Source: Sporosarcina trichiuri
GTDB lineage: Bacteria > Bacillota > Bacilli > Bacillales_A > Planococcaceae
DNA length: 64,000 bases
Direction: 5' to 3'
Assembly: GCF_030406775.1 (NCBI RefSeq)
Contig: NZ_CP129119.1
Coordinates: 1,894,001-1,958,000 of the forward strand
How positions within the stretch are numbered: position 1 is the first letter of the stretch; every line of letters starts with the position of its first letter. Of the stretch, positions 8,673 through 17,626 are shown one piece after another. The position numbers and the translations under genes are program-made. Below the pieces are notes generated by a model that did not search any database, had not been told where the DNA came from, and saw only the letters and a program-made list of their open reading frames with translations.

Positions 8673-10229
8673 TCACTCTTTGTAGGTCTGATCGATGTCT
8701 TCTGCATTATGCGCATGCGGAGTGAAGCCTTTGACGTCCTTCCGCACAGCGACATAACTCTCAGGAGACACAAGGAACAGGTTCGGTGACAGTTCCAAAA
8801 GGTCTTTCTGGGCTTTGTCGTAGATCTCTTTCCGTTTGTCCGGATCGACCGTCCGCTTCCCTTCTTCAACCAGCTTGTCGTACTCCTCATTGGAGAAGTT
8901 CCAGACGTTCGCGGAACCGTCCGTGCTGAAGAAGTAGTTCATCGCGCGGTCAGGATCTGTTCCGGATCCGTTCCGGCCGATCAGGATATCCGCTGATGTA
9001 TTGGACCATGTATCGATATACTCGCCCCACTCGATCTGCTTGATGTCCGCTTTCACACCGATTTCCGCCCATTGCTGCTGCAGAAGCTGTGCTGTGTCGA
9101 CCATGTCAGCATAAGTGGATGCCGTTGTGATTGTTGTCGAGAAGCCGTCCGGATAGCCAGCTTCTGCCAAGAGCTTCTTCGCTTTGTCCGTATCGTTCAT
9201 ATAGACGTCTTCCTCATTCACATCAATCGCCCAGTCGCCCATCGCAGGGGTGATCGGTCCTGTCGTGATCGCCTTTCCGTCCCAGACCACTTTCGCGATG
9301 CTCTCACGATCGGTTGCCATGCTCAGCGCCTGTCTCACTTTCTCATTGTTAAATGGCTCTTTGTCGACGTTGAACCCGACGTAGCTGTATTCCAGTGACT
9401 GATAATCCTTGATATCGACATTGTCATCATTGCCAAGCAAGCCTGCTGATTTCGATGTCAGGGTCGTCATATCGATTTCACCTGTCCGGATGGCTGAAAG
9501 TCTCGCAGCTTCTTCCTTCATCGTGTAGTATTCGACCCGAGCCAGTTTCGGCTTGTCTTCGACGTAGTAGTCTTCGTTCTTCTTCAATGTCACACTGTTG
9601 TCCGGCACCCATTTCTCAAAGACGAACGGCCCGGTTCCGACAGCATTCTGCTGCAGATCTCCATTCTCTTCCACGACTTCTTTCGGTACGATTGCCGCAC
9701 TCGAATTGGTCAGGTTCGTCAGGAACGTTGCATTCGGCTGTTCCAGTTCGAACTTGATCTGATGGTCATCCATCACTTCGATGTTTTTGACATCCGAAAA
9801 ATACGAACTGATGTGGGACGCCGTCTCTTCATCCATGATGCGATCGAAACTGTATTTGACGTCATCTGCTGTCATTTCACGTCCATTATGGAATTTGACG
9901 CCTTCCACCAGATTGAACACGTAGGTGCTGTCATCCGGCTGCTCCCAATCGCTTGCAAGCTGGCCGACGAGCTCCATGTTTTCATCGAACGTCACAAGTC
10001 CTTCGTAAATCTTGGAGTAGATCCGCACCGAGGAATGGGCCGGCGTCTTGTGCGGATCGAGTCCTGCCGGTTCCTGATCATTAGCGATCTTGAGAACCTG
10101 TTCCGCATCGGAAGAGCCGCCTTTGTCGGTATCACCCGATCCCTCCGATGACGATTTGCCGTTCGAACAGGCGGCTGCCAGAATCACTGCAAACACCATG
10201 AGAAAGGAAAGCCAGATCTTCTTCTTCAT
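8673..10229 (-). CDS. oppA: Peptide-binding lipoprotein of the ABC transporter (SBP_bac_5)
   Basis: 518 residues. Lipoprotein signal with lipobox LAAAC (Cys21), a Ser/Gly/Asp-rich linker, then a family-5 solute-binding domain. It should sit on the outer membrane face and present ligand to OppBC. Given the AnmK kinase, RpiR regulator and serine hydrolase alongside, the ligand may be muropeptides or anhydromuropeptides rather than ordinary oligopeptides (inference). The ribosome site AGAGGAG is well placed. Confidence 0.88.
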   Translation of the reverse strand: MKKKIWLSFLMVFAVILAAACSNGKSSSEGSGDTDKGGSSDAEQVLKIANDQEPAGLDPHKTPAHSSVRIYSKIYEGLVTFDENMELVGQLASDWEQPDDSTYVFNLVEGVKFHNGREMTADDVKYSFDRIMDEETASHISSYFSDVKNIEVMDDHQIKFELEQPNATFLTNLTNSSAAIVPKEVVEENGDLQQNAVGTGPFVFEKWVPDNSVTLKKNEDYYVEDKPKLARVEYYTMKEEAARLSAIRTGEIDMTTLTSKSAGLLGNDDNVDIKDYQSLEYSYVGFNVDKEPFNNEKVRQALSMATDRESIAKVVWDGKAITTGPITPAMGDWAIDVNEEDVYMNDTDKAKKLLAEAGYPDGFSTTITTASTYADMVDTAQLLQQQWAEIGVKADIKQIEWGEYIDTWSNTSADILIGRNGSGTDPDRAMNYFFSTDGSANVWNFSNEEYDKLVEEGKRTVDPDKRKEIYDKAQKDLLELSPNLFLVSPESYVAVRKDVKGFTPHAHNAEDIDQTYKE

Positions 10230-10242
10230 ATGTCATTCTCCT

Positions 10243-11286
10243 CTACACGTTTTTTAGGATGCAATTGAAAATCTTTTTTCTGAACGGGGTGATGTTTTGC
10301 GGCTCACGGCTATGGAGCCGGTTGGTCAGCAGGCTGACGATGAGCTGCCGTTCCGGGACGACCCATAAGGCGGTCCCGGTGAAGCCGGTATGACCGAACC
10401 CTTCCGGAAAGGTCTCCCCGAAGTCCCAGCCGAGCCCCCTGTCACCAACCTGGCGGCTTTCGCAAGCCTGCAGCAGCTCATCGGACAGGAAACCCTTCAC
10501 TCCGAGATACAAGTTCCCGAGTGTCACCAAGTCGTCCGCATCTGAAAAAATCCCCGCGTGCCCTGCTGTCCCGTTCAAGAAGTAATAGCTGTTTCCGTCG
10601 TTCACCTCCCCGACGATTGCCGTATGTTCATCGCGCCATCCATCAAAGTGAAGATGGCGTTCGCTGCACATCCGCTTCTCAATGCGGTTGCCGAATTCCG
10701 TTGCTGCAATGTTGTGCTTATCCAAAGGGAGGTAGGTAACGGAGTCCAAGTCCAACCGGTTTCCAAAGTACTCACAAACCGCCTCCTCCAGCGTCATCTC
10801 TGTAAGCTGTTCGATCACTTTCCCGAGAAGCATGAAATTCAAATCGCTGTAAACCGTCTTCTCTGCAGACTCATGCAGCAGAGGAATGGAGTCCAGGACT
10901 TCATAGAATGACCGCCCCCGCTGCGTATACAGCGGATACCAAGCGATCAGGCCGCTGCTGTGCGTCAGTAGCTGCCGGATGGTCAGCGAGGTCAGCTCCG
11001 GCCGAGATTTAGCAGCAGGCAGGCATTCGCCAAGAGAGGTATCAAGCGTCAGCCGCCGCTCCGTGATCATGTGCAGAATCACCGTCGAGGTGAATATTTT
11101 CGTGATACTCGCGATGTCGAACCGGGTATCCGTGCGGCACGGTTCCACCGTCGCCAGATCACAGACGCCGAATGCTTTTCTGTATACCGATTCTCCATCC
11201 AATGAAATGCTGCAGACAGCCGCGGAAAAGTAACCGCTTTCAATGTGTTCTTTAATGATGTCATCGAGCGCTTCCATCTGTCCCAT
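10243..11286 (-). CDS. Serine hydrolase, beta-lactamase/PBP4B*-like
   Basis: 347 residues of the class C beta-lactamase fold. It has the SxxK motif SITK near residues 60-63, a Tyr motif YSDLN around residue 145 and an HTG triad (GHTGFTG) near residue 308. The start is ATG 11286 with GGAGG eight bases upstream; the GTG at 11295 is too close to it. No signal peptide is evident, so it may act in the cytoplasm. Bacillus murein-recycling clusters hold a comparable gene (ybbE/amlE) next to murR. Here it lies 14 bases after an RpiR-type regulator. Likely role: hydrolysis of peptide or ester bonds in recycled wall fragments, inferred from context. Confidence 0.8.
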   Translation of the reverse strand: MGQMEALDDIIKEHIESGYFSAAVCSISLDGESVYRKAFGVCDLATVEPCRTDTRFDIASITKIFTSTVILHMITERRLTLDTSLGECLPAAKSRPELTSLTIRQLLTHSSGLIAWYPLYTQRGRSFYEVLDSIPLLHESAEKTVYSDLNFMLLGKVIEQLTEMTLEEAVCEYFGNRLDLDSVTYLPLDKHNIAATEFGNRIEKRMCSERHLHFDGWRDEHTAIVGEVNDGNSYYFLNGTAGHAGIFSDADDLVTLGNLYLGVKGFLSDELLQACESRQVGDRGLGWDFGETFPEGFGHTGFTGTALWVVPERQLIVSLLTNRLHSREPQNITPFRKKIFNCILKNV

Positions 11287-11300
11287 CTTCCTCACCTCCG

Positions 11301-12149
11301 TTACTTCCTGTTCCTGATGACTTCCCGGGTGCGGTTTAGCCGCTCGACAGAGGAATCCGGATTTTTGGAAACCATGCCCATGAAGAGAATGTCGATCACC
11401 GTAAGCTGTGAAATGCGGGAAACGGTCGCTCCGCTCCGAATGCTGTGTTCCGTTGGGGATGCATACAACGCAATATCCGCGAGACTTCGAACCTTGTTGC
11501 TGCCATACCGCGTGAGGGAAATGACCGATACACCGCGCTGCTTTGCCACTTGGACAGCTTCCACGATCTCCTTCGTCTCGCCTGAGTATGAAATCGCGAG
11601 CATCACATCCTTTTCGGTAAGGTGGACAGCTGTCATCAGCTGTGTGTGACTGTCAGTCAACGCCTCACACCACGTATCGATTCGCTTGCATTTTTGCTCG
11701 AAATCGAGCGCCACGATGCCGGAAGCGCCGACACCGAGCACCGCAATCCGACGGGCCGAAAGCAGCAGCTCCACAACCGCCTCCATCTGCTGCCGATCCA
11801 CCAGGGAGATTGTGCTCTTGATGGACTGCATAGCCGTATAGGAAACGTAATCGACAATCTGGTCCATCCCCTGATCCGCCGGCATATCGGCGTAGTAGGT
11901 CTTCCCCTCTGCCTGGTGACTGCTAAGAGAGGCTGAAATTCCGAGCTTCAAGTCATGGTAGCCTTTGAACTGCAAGGCCCGGCACATCCGGATGATGGTC
12001 GCCTCACTGGCATGTGATTTCGCGGAAAGCTCCGCAATCGGCATTGTCAGGATGCAGGCCGGATCATTTAGAATAAAGGCAGCCACTTTTTTCTCTGAGG
12101 GACTCAGTGAATGGAGCCCCTGTTTGATGCGTTCCAGGGTGTTGTTCAT
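11301..12149 (-). CDS. RpiR/MurR-family transcriptional regulator
   Basis: 282 residues. N-terminal HTH_6 domain (residues 1-75, SASEATIIRMCRALQFKGYHD type) and C-terminal SIS sugar-phosphate-binding domain (LGVGASGIVALDF; ISYSGETKEIVEA). The family senses phosphosugars. With AnmK in the same operon, MurNAc-6-phosphate is the natural candidate effector (inference). It is the first gene of the operon and probably represses itself and the downstream genes through the perfect inverted repeat just upstream. Ribosome site GGGGGAG, start ATG. Confidence 0.88.
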   Translation of the reverse strand: MNNTLERIKQGLHSLSPSEKKVAAFILNDPACILTMPIAELSAKSHASEATIIRMCRALQFKGYHDLKLGISASLSSHQAEGKTYYADMPADQGMDQIVDYVSYTAMQSIKSTISLVDRQQMEAVVELLLSARRIAVLGVGASGIVALDFEQKCKRIDTWCEALTDSHTQLMTAVHLTEKDVMLAISYSGETKEIVEAVQVAKQRGVSVISLTRYGSNKVRSLADIALYASPTEHSIRSGATVSRISQLTVIDILFMGMVSKNPDSSVERLNRTREVIRNRK

Positions 12150-12166
12150 GCTATCTCCCCCAGCAT

Positions 12167-12215
12167 ATGAAGTTTAACTACAGAACTTTCTAAAAGATTA
12201 CTAGTTAAACTTCAT
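12167..12215 (-). promoter_or_regulatory. Operator: 14-bp perfect inverted repeat upstream of the RpiR gene
   Basis: ATGAAGTTTAACTA at 12167-12180 and its exact reverse complement at 12202-12215, separated by 21 bp. It lies between the promoter and the regulator start, with one arm touching the -10 box. This is the geometry expected for autorepression by a dimeric RpiR regulator. Confidence 0.8.
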
Positions 12216-12242
12216 GCTAATCTACCAATTCTGAAAAGTCAA
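12214..12242 (-). promoter_or_regulatory. SigA-type promoter of the opp-anmK operon
   Basis: On the minus strand, -35 TTGACT (12242-12237), a 17-base spacer, and -10 TAGCAT (12219-12214). The -10 overlaps the distal arm of the inverted repeat. Confidence 0.6.
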
Positions 12243-12319
12243 TGGGGTTTCGTAATGTTTTACAGTTATTTGGCGGGTAAATGATCGATGAGGGGCGATG
12301 GGGATTCGAATCGGAGCGG

Positions 12320-12432
12320 TATCGGCCAAAATGTGTGAACTATCGGCCATAACCTGTGAAGTGTCGGACACTCGGGCGGCGGTATCGGCCATAACTTGTG
12401 AAGTATCGGACACTTCGCCGAATGTATCGGCA
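12320..12432. repeat. 21-bp tandem repeat array, copy 2
   Basis: Same architecture as the array near 3.3 kb: five 21-base units opening TATCGGMCA (the third reads TGTCGG), starting at 12320, and a partial sixth at 12425. The ~50 bases to its right, including a CAATTCAACTG segment, also match the first copy, so the conserved module extends into the next terminator. Confidence 0.85.
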
Positions 12433-12474
12433 GCCAGGCACAATTCAACTGTCGCCAGTTTTCTCATTGCACAG

Positions 12475-12512
12475 CAAAAAACCGCTGCCCATGAAAATTC
12501 GGACAGCGGCTT
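12475..12512 (-). terminator. Terminator of the frameshifted gene at 12583-13124
   Basis: Minus-strand hairpin, GCCGCTGTCC pairing with GGCAGCGG, followed by TTTTTTG. It matches the terminator at 3484-3522 in sequence and in position relative to a 21-bp array. Confidence 0.7.
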
Positions 12513-12582
12513 ACCACTATTGAATCACCCTGAAACTAGAAATAGACCTGATGATTTTGCCATCAAGTCACACTCCCTCTTC

Positions 12583-13124
12583 CTACACGTCCGCCAAATC
12601 CGCCATCTCAATTGTGACGTGGAACCCTTCGAAAGCTGACAGCATCCGGCCGACTGCCTCCCAGGAATATGGCTGGCCGTCAATGACCATCAGCGGCAAT
12701 TCCTCATCAGACGGATCATACTGCAGCATGCCTTTCAATACCATGTCACGGCTGGAGAGATATGGCTGGCCGGACGGAAACATTTTGTCTTCCACATACC
12801 GGACAGCAAGTCCCCTGCGTGTTTTGCGGACAAGCCGGAAATACAACTCTTGCTGATCGACCGTAACCTCCCCGTCCACGGCAAAGGTATAACCGAACTC
12901 TCCACGTTCCCGGGGCGTCAGCGTGACAGCCCCCGGATGGATCGACCACTCTACTTCAAGAATCAGATGGACCCCATCGGCATCCGCGCCCCGAATGACG
13001 CTGGCAGACCTGGAAGCGGCACCCGATAGGCAGCTGCCTGCCGCTCAGTATGGCAGGCCATGCAGAGCGACTCTTCACCGTCCCTCACCATCGCTTCCCT
13101 CTCTTCGCAGCTCTCACAGATCAT
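12583..13124 (-). pseudogene. Frameshifted gene for a small zinc-ribbon-like hypothetical protein
   Basis: From ATG 13124 (AGGAAGG upstream) one frame gives an N-terminal CESCEERE / CMACHTERQ pair of CxxC motifs up to about 13000. A second frame continues (GADADGVHLILEVEW ... VTIEMADLADV) to the stop at 12583. The interval is not a multiple of three, so one base has been lost or gained near 12985-13010. The second frame has no good start. The joined protein of ~180 residues resembles a widespread Firmicutes family (I believe DUF7713; unverified) with a CxxC-CxxC head. Either a sequence error or a decayed gene. Confidence 0.65.
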
Positions 13125-13184
13125 CCAATCCTTCCTATCATTTCCTTACGTGATTAGAAAAAAGCATAATCCAACCGTGCATGA

Positions 13185-13532
13185 TCATTCTTTTGTTGTA
13201 CCGGCCGTCAGGTACTCCACTGTCACGTCGGGATCCCGCCACGCCGTCTTCGCATTTTCATCCGGCTCCTCTGGCTCCTCCTCAGGCATGCTGTCCACAT
13301 TACAATTGGCTTCCCACTGCTCTGTTGTAGGGACGATTATATTTTTATTTTTCTTTGTATCTTCCTTTCTTTTTTCACATATATCAGCCGCGTGGATGAG
13401 ATAGGAAAGAAGAACGGAAACCGTGCATTTTCGGGAGGTTTCTTCATATTATAACTCGTTCAGGATTGCCTGTAACGCTTCTTTGGATAGAAAGCTTTCA
13501 ATCAGTGTCTGAAGCGTGGTATTCTTATTCAT
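13185..13532 (-). pseudogene. Probable remnant of an IS4-type transposase N terminus, in-frame stop
   Basis: ATG 13532 (GAGG upstream) opens a 27-residue peptide ending QAILNEL and a TAA at 13449-13451. The same frame then continues without another stop to 13185 (YEETSRKCTVSVLLSYLIHAA and an acidic tail). The RKCTVSVLLSYLIHAA stretch recalls the start of Bacillus IS4-family transposases (from memory). The match fades after about 50 residues. Best read as a decayed, 3'-truncated fragment. An imperfect inverted repeat (CGTAAATGT / ACATTTTACG) lies just upstream. Confidence 0.4.
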
Positions 13533-13658
13533 GGAGATGACCTCGTTTCGTAAATGTTGGTGTCGTAACTTACATTTTACGTGGGGCATCTCTTTTTTGT
13601 ATTCATTTTGATGGAACTATTTGGTTAATAAACACGCGTGGGATCCCCTGTCATTATT

Positions 13659-14561
13659 TCAGGTTGACAGCCTGTCCGTCATATGTTTGGTGAGTTCGAC
13701 GACTTTTTGTACGGCGGGTGATTTGAAGCGGTCTCTCAGCATGATCAGGCTTTGGTAACTGTATAAATCAGGTGAAGGCAATTTCAGAAGAGGCGGCAGC
13801 TCCATGTCGTCATGAAGCTGCCGGAAACTTTGAGGTATGAATGCAATTCCTGCGCCCTTTTTTACCATCAGGACAATCGGCAACGAGGTCGTCCCCCAGT
13901 AGCTGATCGCCGGGATGAATCCAGTTGCTTGGCATGCTTCCAGTATGACATCCGATATATTATGACCAAGTGTCGTACGCTGCATGAGGAAAGATTCATA
14001 GCGTAAGTCTTGCAGAGTAATTGAAGATTTTGTAAGCAGGTGGTGGGATGGTGGCAGAGCCAGCAATAACGGTTCCTTGACCAATTCCACAATCTCGAGG
14101 TCATCGGCCAATGACGTATTGCGGACCAGGCCAATATCGATTTCGTTGTTTCGCAGTTCGCGCAGGATATCGGTGTACTTCCCCTCCCGAACCTCCAGTG
14201 TGATATCGAGTTGCTGCCGCTGAATGTCTTCCAAAATGCTCGGAATCAAGGTTATGCTGGCGGAGGTCGACGTGCCGATTCGGACGGTGCCTTTGATGCC
14301 ATTTCCAAATCCCTCTATCTCTTGCTGGATGTTATCCGACATGGACAAAATCTCTTTTGCTCTATGATAGAGAAGGGTGCCGACTTCTGTGACCAGAAGC
14401 CTCTTTTTGTAGCGCTCAAAAAGAGTTACATCCAGTTCTTCCTCCAGCTTGCGTATCAACATACTTAATGGCGGCTGTGCCATATTCAACTTTTTCGCCG
14501 CCTTAGATACACTTCCTTCCTCCACCACTTGTGTAAAGCAGCGCAGCCTGTGTAAATTCAA
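13659..14561 (-). CDS. LysR-family transcriptional regulator
   Basis: 300 residues. N-terminal winged HTH (NLHRLRCFTQVVEEGSVSKA, residues 1-60) and a LysR substrate-binding domain. The start is TTG at 14561, giving the typical MNLHRLRCF N terminus with GGAGG nine bases upstream; the longer ATG reading places that ribosome site inside the gene. It is divergent from an NhaC-family transporter, its probable target, and the M20 peptidase further on shares a candidate binding motif. Confidence 0.88.
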   Translation of the reverse strand: MNLHRLRCFTQVVEEGSVSKAAKKLNMAQPPLSMLIRKLEEELDVTLFERYKKRLLVTEVGTLLYHRAKEILSMSDNIQQEIEGFGNGIKGTVRIGTSTSASITLIPSILEDIQRQQLDITLEVREGKYTDILRELRNNEIDIGLVRNTSLADDLEIVELVKEPLLLALPPSHHLLTKSSITLQDLRYESFLMQRTTLGHNISDVILEACQATGFIPAISYWGTTSLPIVLMVKKGAGIAFIPQSFRQLHDDMELPPLLKLPSPDLYSYQSLIMLRDRFKSPAVQKVVELTKHMTDRLST

Positions 14562-14599
14562 CTTTTCGTCCTCCTTTTTTATAGTCATATCATGTGAGT

Positions 14600-14625
14600 A
14601 TCAACTATACATAAACTATATATTT
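14600..14625. promoter_or_regulatory. Candidate LysR-type binding site between lysR and nhaC
   Basis: CTATACATAAACTATATA lies immediately upstream of the LysR gene in the divergent region. The nine-base core ATAAACTAT recurs exactly at 17638-17646, in front of the M20 peptidase gene. A shared motif upstream of genes flanking one regulator is what a LysR regulon would show. Confidence 0.45.
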
Positions 14626-14697
14626 TCAATCTTACTGAATTCTCATTATAATTGAAAGTATTCTTTTTCATCATATATGCAGAACATTCACTTCACG

Positions 14698-14711
14698 TGT
14701 AAGCGCTTAAC
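14698..14711 (+). promoter_or_regulatory. Catabolite-responsive element (cre) before nhaC
   Basis: TGTAAGCGCTTAAC fits the CcpA cre consensus at 12-13 of 14 positions. It lies downstream of a possible promoter (TTGAAA at 14653, TATATG about 16 bases on) and ~75 bp before the nhaC start, so CcpA could block elongation. A small CCCGA/TCGGG hairpin follows at about 14742-14762. Confidence 0.5.
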
Positions 14712-14786
14712 CACCGATAAGGTATGTGATCTTAATAATTGCCCGACTGAAAGGCCTCGGGTTACCTACTACTTGGAGGGATTCAG

Positions 14787-16220
14787 ATGACTAGAAAGCC
14801 CACATTGTTCGAAGCGATTCTTCCAATTATTGTCATGTTGCTGCTGACGTCGATCGGATTCGCTGGTTATGGTATTAAAATCGAACCGCTGCTGATTCTC
14901 GCTTCGCTGTTCGCCGGTGTCATCGCCCTGCGGGTAGGCGTCTCCTGGGACCAGATGATTGCAGGTATCCGGGAAAAGATAGATGCCGCGATGCCTGCTC
15001 TGCTGATCCTGATTTCCATCGGTATTTTGATCGGCATGTGGACGATGGCAGGTACAATTCCCGCTATGATCTACTTCGGATTGAAAATCATCAACCCGTC
15101 GTTCATCGTCCTTTTAGCATTTGTCGTATCCGCCATCGTCTCCATCGTCACTGGTTCTTCGTGGGGGTCCATCGGAACGGTGGGTGTTGCATTAATGGGG
15201 ATTGCATCCGGTATGGATGTTTCTGCCGCCGCAACTGCCGGGGCTATCGTATCTGGAGCATACTTCGGCGACAAACTGTCCCCGCTTTCCGATACGACCA
15301 ACTTAGCACCGCTGGTCGTCGGCACAGAGCTCCATGAGCACATCAAACATATGCTGTATACGACGGTTCCGGCCGCTGCCGTGGCGATGATTGTTTACGC
15401 GATAGTCGGTTTCAACTCATCAGACGTACAGGCAGACAGCTCCGCACAGACGAATGCTATGCTGAGCAGTCTGGATGGGATGTTCACTTGGAGTCTTTGG
15501 CTGCTTGTTCCTGCACTCATCATCCTGTATGGCACGATCCGCAAACTGCCGACACTGCCTGTGGTAGTTCTTTCTTCGTTCACTGCAGGCATCATTGCCA
15601 TCTTTGTGCAGGGATTCACGGTGAAGAATGCGTTTCAAGTCACCGTTTCAGGTTTTGACGTATCCATGGTCAACAAAGCCGGGTTCGATGCCGATGCTGT
15701 GATTCCCGAAGTGTTGCGGCTGGTCAATCAGGGCGGTATGCAGTCCATGACCGGTGTCGTGCTGATCGCACTTTGCGCCTTCTCATTCGCCGGCATCGTT
15801 TCCGTATCCGGCTGTCTGGAAGTATTGGTCAATGCGTTGGTGAAACTCGTAAAACGGACAGGCGACCTAATCTTGGTTACCGTTCTATCCTGCATCACGA
15901 CGGCTCTGGTGACTGCCAACACCTATCTGCCGCTGATCATTCCGGGCGAGCTTTATAAAGATACGTACAGAAAGAAGAACCTCGCCGCCAAAAACCTTTC
16001 ACGTACCCTGGAAGACTCGGGGACTGTCGTCATTCCTCTTGTTCCCTGGTCGACGTCCGGTGTGTTCATCGCCGGGACACTGGGCGTTTCTACGTTCAGT
16101 TATCTGCCTTGGGCAGTGCTTTGTTACACAGGATTCATTTTCGCGATTATTCTCGGGTATACGGGTATCGGGATCACCAAGTTAGCGCCTGGCGATGAAA
16201 CAGCCGAATCTGCCGAGTGA
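14787..16220 (+). CDS. nhaC: NhaC-family Na+/H+ antiporter-type transporter
   Basis: 477 residues with about eleven to twelve membrane segments. Family motifs include the central TGSSWGSIGTVGVALMGIA segment and GAYFGDKLSPLSDTTNLAP. NhaC proteins exchange Na+ for H+, and some (MleN type) exchange organic acids. Pairing with an M20 amidohydrolase and a LysR regulator suggests the exchanged solute could be an acyl amino acid or carboxylate (inference). Ribosome site GGAGGG; start ATG. Confidence 0.88.
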   Translation: MTRKPTLFEAILPIIVMLLLTSIGFAGYGIKIEPLLILASLFAGVIALRVGVSWDQMIAGIREKIDAAMPALLILISIGILIGMWTMAGTIPAMIYFGLKIINPSFIVLLAFVVSAIVSIVTGSSWGSIGTVGVALMGIASGMDVSAAATAGAIVSGAYFGDKLSPLSDTTNLAPLVVGTELHEHIKHMLYTTVPAAAVAMIVYAIVGFNSSDVQADSSAQTNAMLSSLDGMFTWSLWLLVPALIILYGTIRKLPTLPVVVLSSFTAGIIAIFVQGFTVKNAFQVTVSGFDVSMVNKAGFDADAVIPEVLRLVNQGGMQSMTGVVLIALCAFSFAGIVSVSGCLEVLVNALVKLVKRTGDLILVTVLSCITTALVTANTYLPLIIPGELYKDTYRKKNLAAKNLSRTLEDSGTVVIPLVPWSTSGVFIAGTLGVSTFSYLPWAVLCYTGFIFAIILGYTGIGITKLAPGDETAESAE

Positions 16221-16292
16221 ACCTCTTGTATGCCTGATTGAATCGTGTCCAGACTGAACGATTTACAGGGACTCGACAATTTAATAACACCC

Positions 16293-16350
16293 GAAAAACC
16301 GAACGCCCCGGGGGACAGTCAACAACTATCCTTGGGACGTCCGGTTTTTT
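16293..16350. terminator. Bidirectional terminator between nhaC and the M20 gene
   Basis: AAAACCGAACG-CCC and GGGACGTCCGGTTTT arms with an A run on the left and a T run on the right, placed between two convergent genes. Confidence 0.75.
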
Positions 16351-16378
16351 AGTTCTGCCAAACTATCTTGTCCATTCG

Positions 16379-17545
16379 TCATCTCGTCATCGACCGGCAA
16401 TACAACAGAAGACTGACAGCCGTCAGCTGCATGCGGGGTACCAAGGAATCAAGTATCAGGTACTCACTTTCTGAATGCCAGTTCCCGCCGACTGGACCCA
16501 TCCCGCAAATTGTCGGTACACCAAGCGCCGCAGCGAAGCCGGCATCTGCGGCTCCTTTGGTCGCCGTTCCCTTCACAGGGACCGCTACCTGTTCCCCTGC
16601 CAGTTTCACGATGTCAAACAGCTTACGGGATTGTTCACTTTCCTCCATCGGCAGGATGCCTGAGCCGACCGTCAGTACAGAAACCGTCCCTTCGATATAG
16701 GAATGATCCGCAATCGCCTGTATAGCCGATTTCAGCTGTTCAAACTCACACACCCTCCAAAATCCTGTATGGATTGTACAATGGGCTGTCGGTGCCACTG
16801 TATTATTAGCGATGCCCCCTTCGATAGTTCCGATATTGACGGTCACGCCTTTCTCCAGATCCATAAGCTGTTTGATTGCAATGATTTTGTGCGCCAGTTC
16901 ATCTATTGCACTGATGCCTTGTTCGATGGCGGATCCTGAGTGGGCCGCTTTCCCTGTAACATTGATTATCAGATGGGCGGAGCCTTTTCTGGAGGTCACT
17001 ACCGATCCATCCGGCCGGGCTGGTTCCATATTGAAGACGCCGGCTGCATCTGCAGCCCGCTCTTGGATGACAGCCTCGGAAACCGGTGATCCGATTTCTT
17101 CATCTGGCGTGAATAGCAATTCAAGATCGCAAATGTCCGTAGAAGCAAACATGCTTACAGCTGCCGCTGTCACAATCATACTGACCAAGCTGCCTTTCAT
17201 ATCCGACACACCTGGTCCGTATGCAAACGTTCCATCCTCAGAGAATGGCCGTCCGGCTGCAGTTCCAGTTTGGAAGACCGTATCTTGGTGGCCCATCAAC
17301 AGAATCTTCCCCGGTTGTCTTCCTTTTACTGTAGCGATAATATGATTGCCGTATGACTCGTTTTCCCGCACAGTGAATGGAATATCATAATGACGCAGCA
17401 ATTCCTGAATAATTTCTCCCACCGCATTCACACTGCTCGGATCGTAGGAATAACTGTCTGTATTGACCAGCTGCCGCAAATACTTCTTCGCCACCTGTTC
17501 TTGTTCGCGGATAAATTGACACATGTTTGTTATTTTCTCATCCAT
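16379..17545 (-). CDS. M20-family metallopeptidase (glutamate carboxypeptidase/ArgE-DapE type)
   Basis: 388 residues. Metal-site motifs: GHQDTV (His86), GVSDMKG (Asp115) and TPDEEIGSP (Glu149/Glu150). NMEPARPDGSVVTSRKG then introduces the dimerisation domain. The start is ATG 17545, with AAGGAGGAGG nine bases upstream. The family removes acyl groups or C-terminal residues from amino acids. No signal peptide, so cytoplasmic. It probably processes what the neighbouring transporter brings in. Convergent with nhaC. Confidence 0.85.
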   Translation of the reverse strand: MDEKITNMCQFIREQEQVAKKYLRQLVNTDSYSYDPSSVNAVGEIIQELLRHYDIPFTVRENESYGNHIIATVKGRQPGKILLMGHQDTVFQTGTAAGRPFSEDGTFAYGPGVSDMKGSLVSMIVTAAAVSMFASTDICDLELLFTPDEEIGSPVSEAVIQERAADAAGVFNMEPARPDGSVVTSRKGSAHLIINVTGKAAHSGSAIEQGISAIDELAHKIIAIKQLMDLEKGVTVNIGTIEGGIANNTVAPTAHCTIHTGFWRVCEFEQLKSAIQAIADHSYIEGTVSVLTVGSGILPMEESEQSRKLFDIVKLAGEQVAVPVKGTATKGAADAGFAAALGVPTICGMGPVGGNWHSESEYLILDSLVPRMQLTAVSLLLYCRSMTR

Positions 17546-17626
17546 TGTGAAACCTCCTCCTTGAGGTGACAATCCCCGATCTAATCCGGTTCTCTATAGA
17601 TCAGTGTAAATGGATGCGATTCATAT

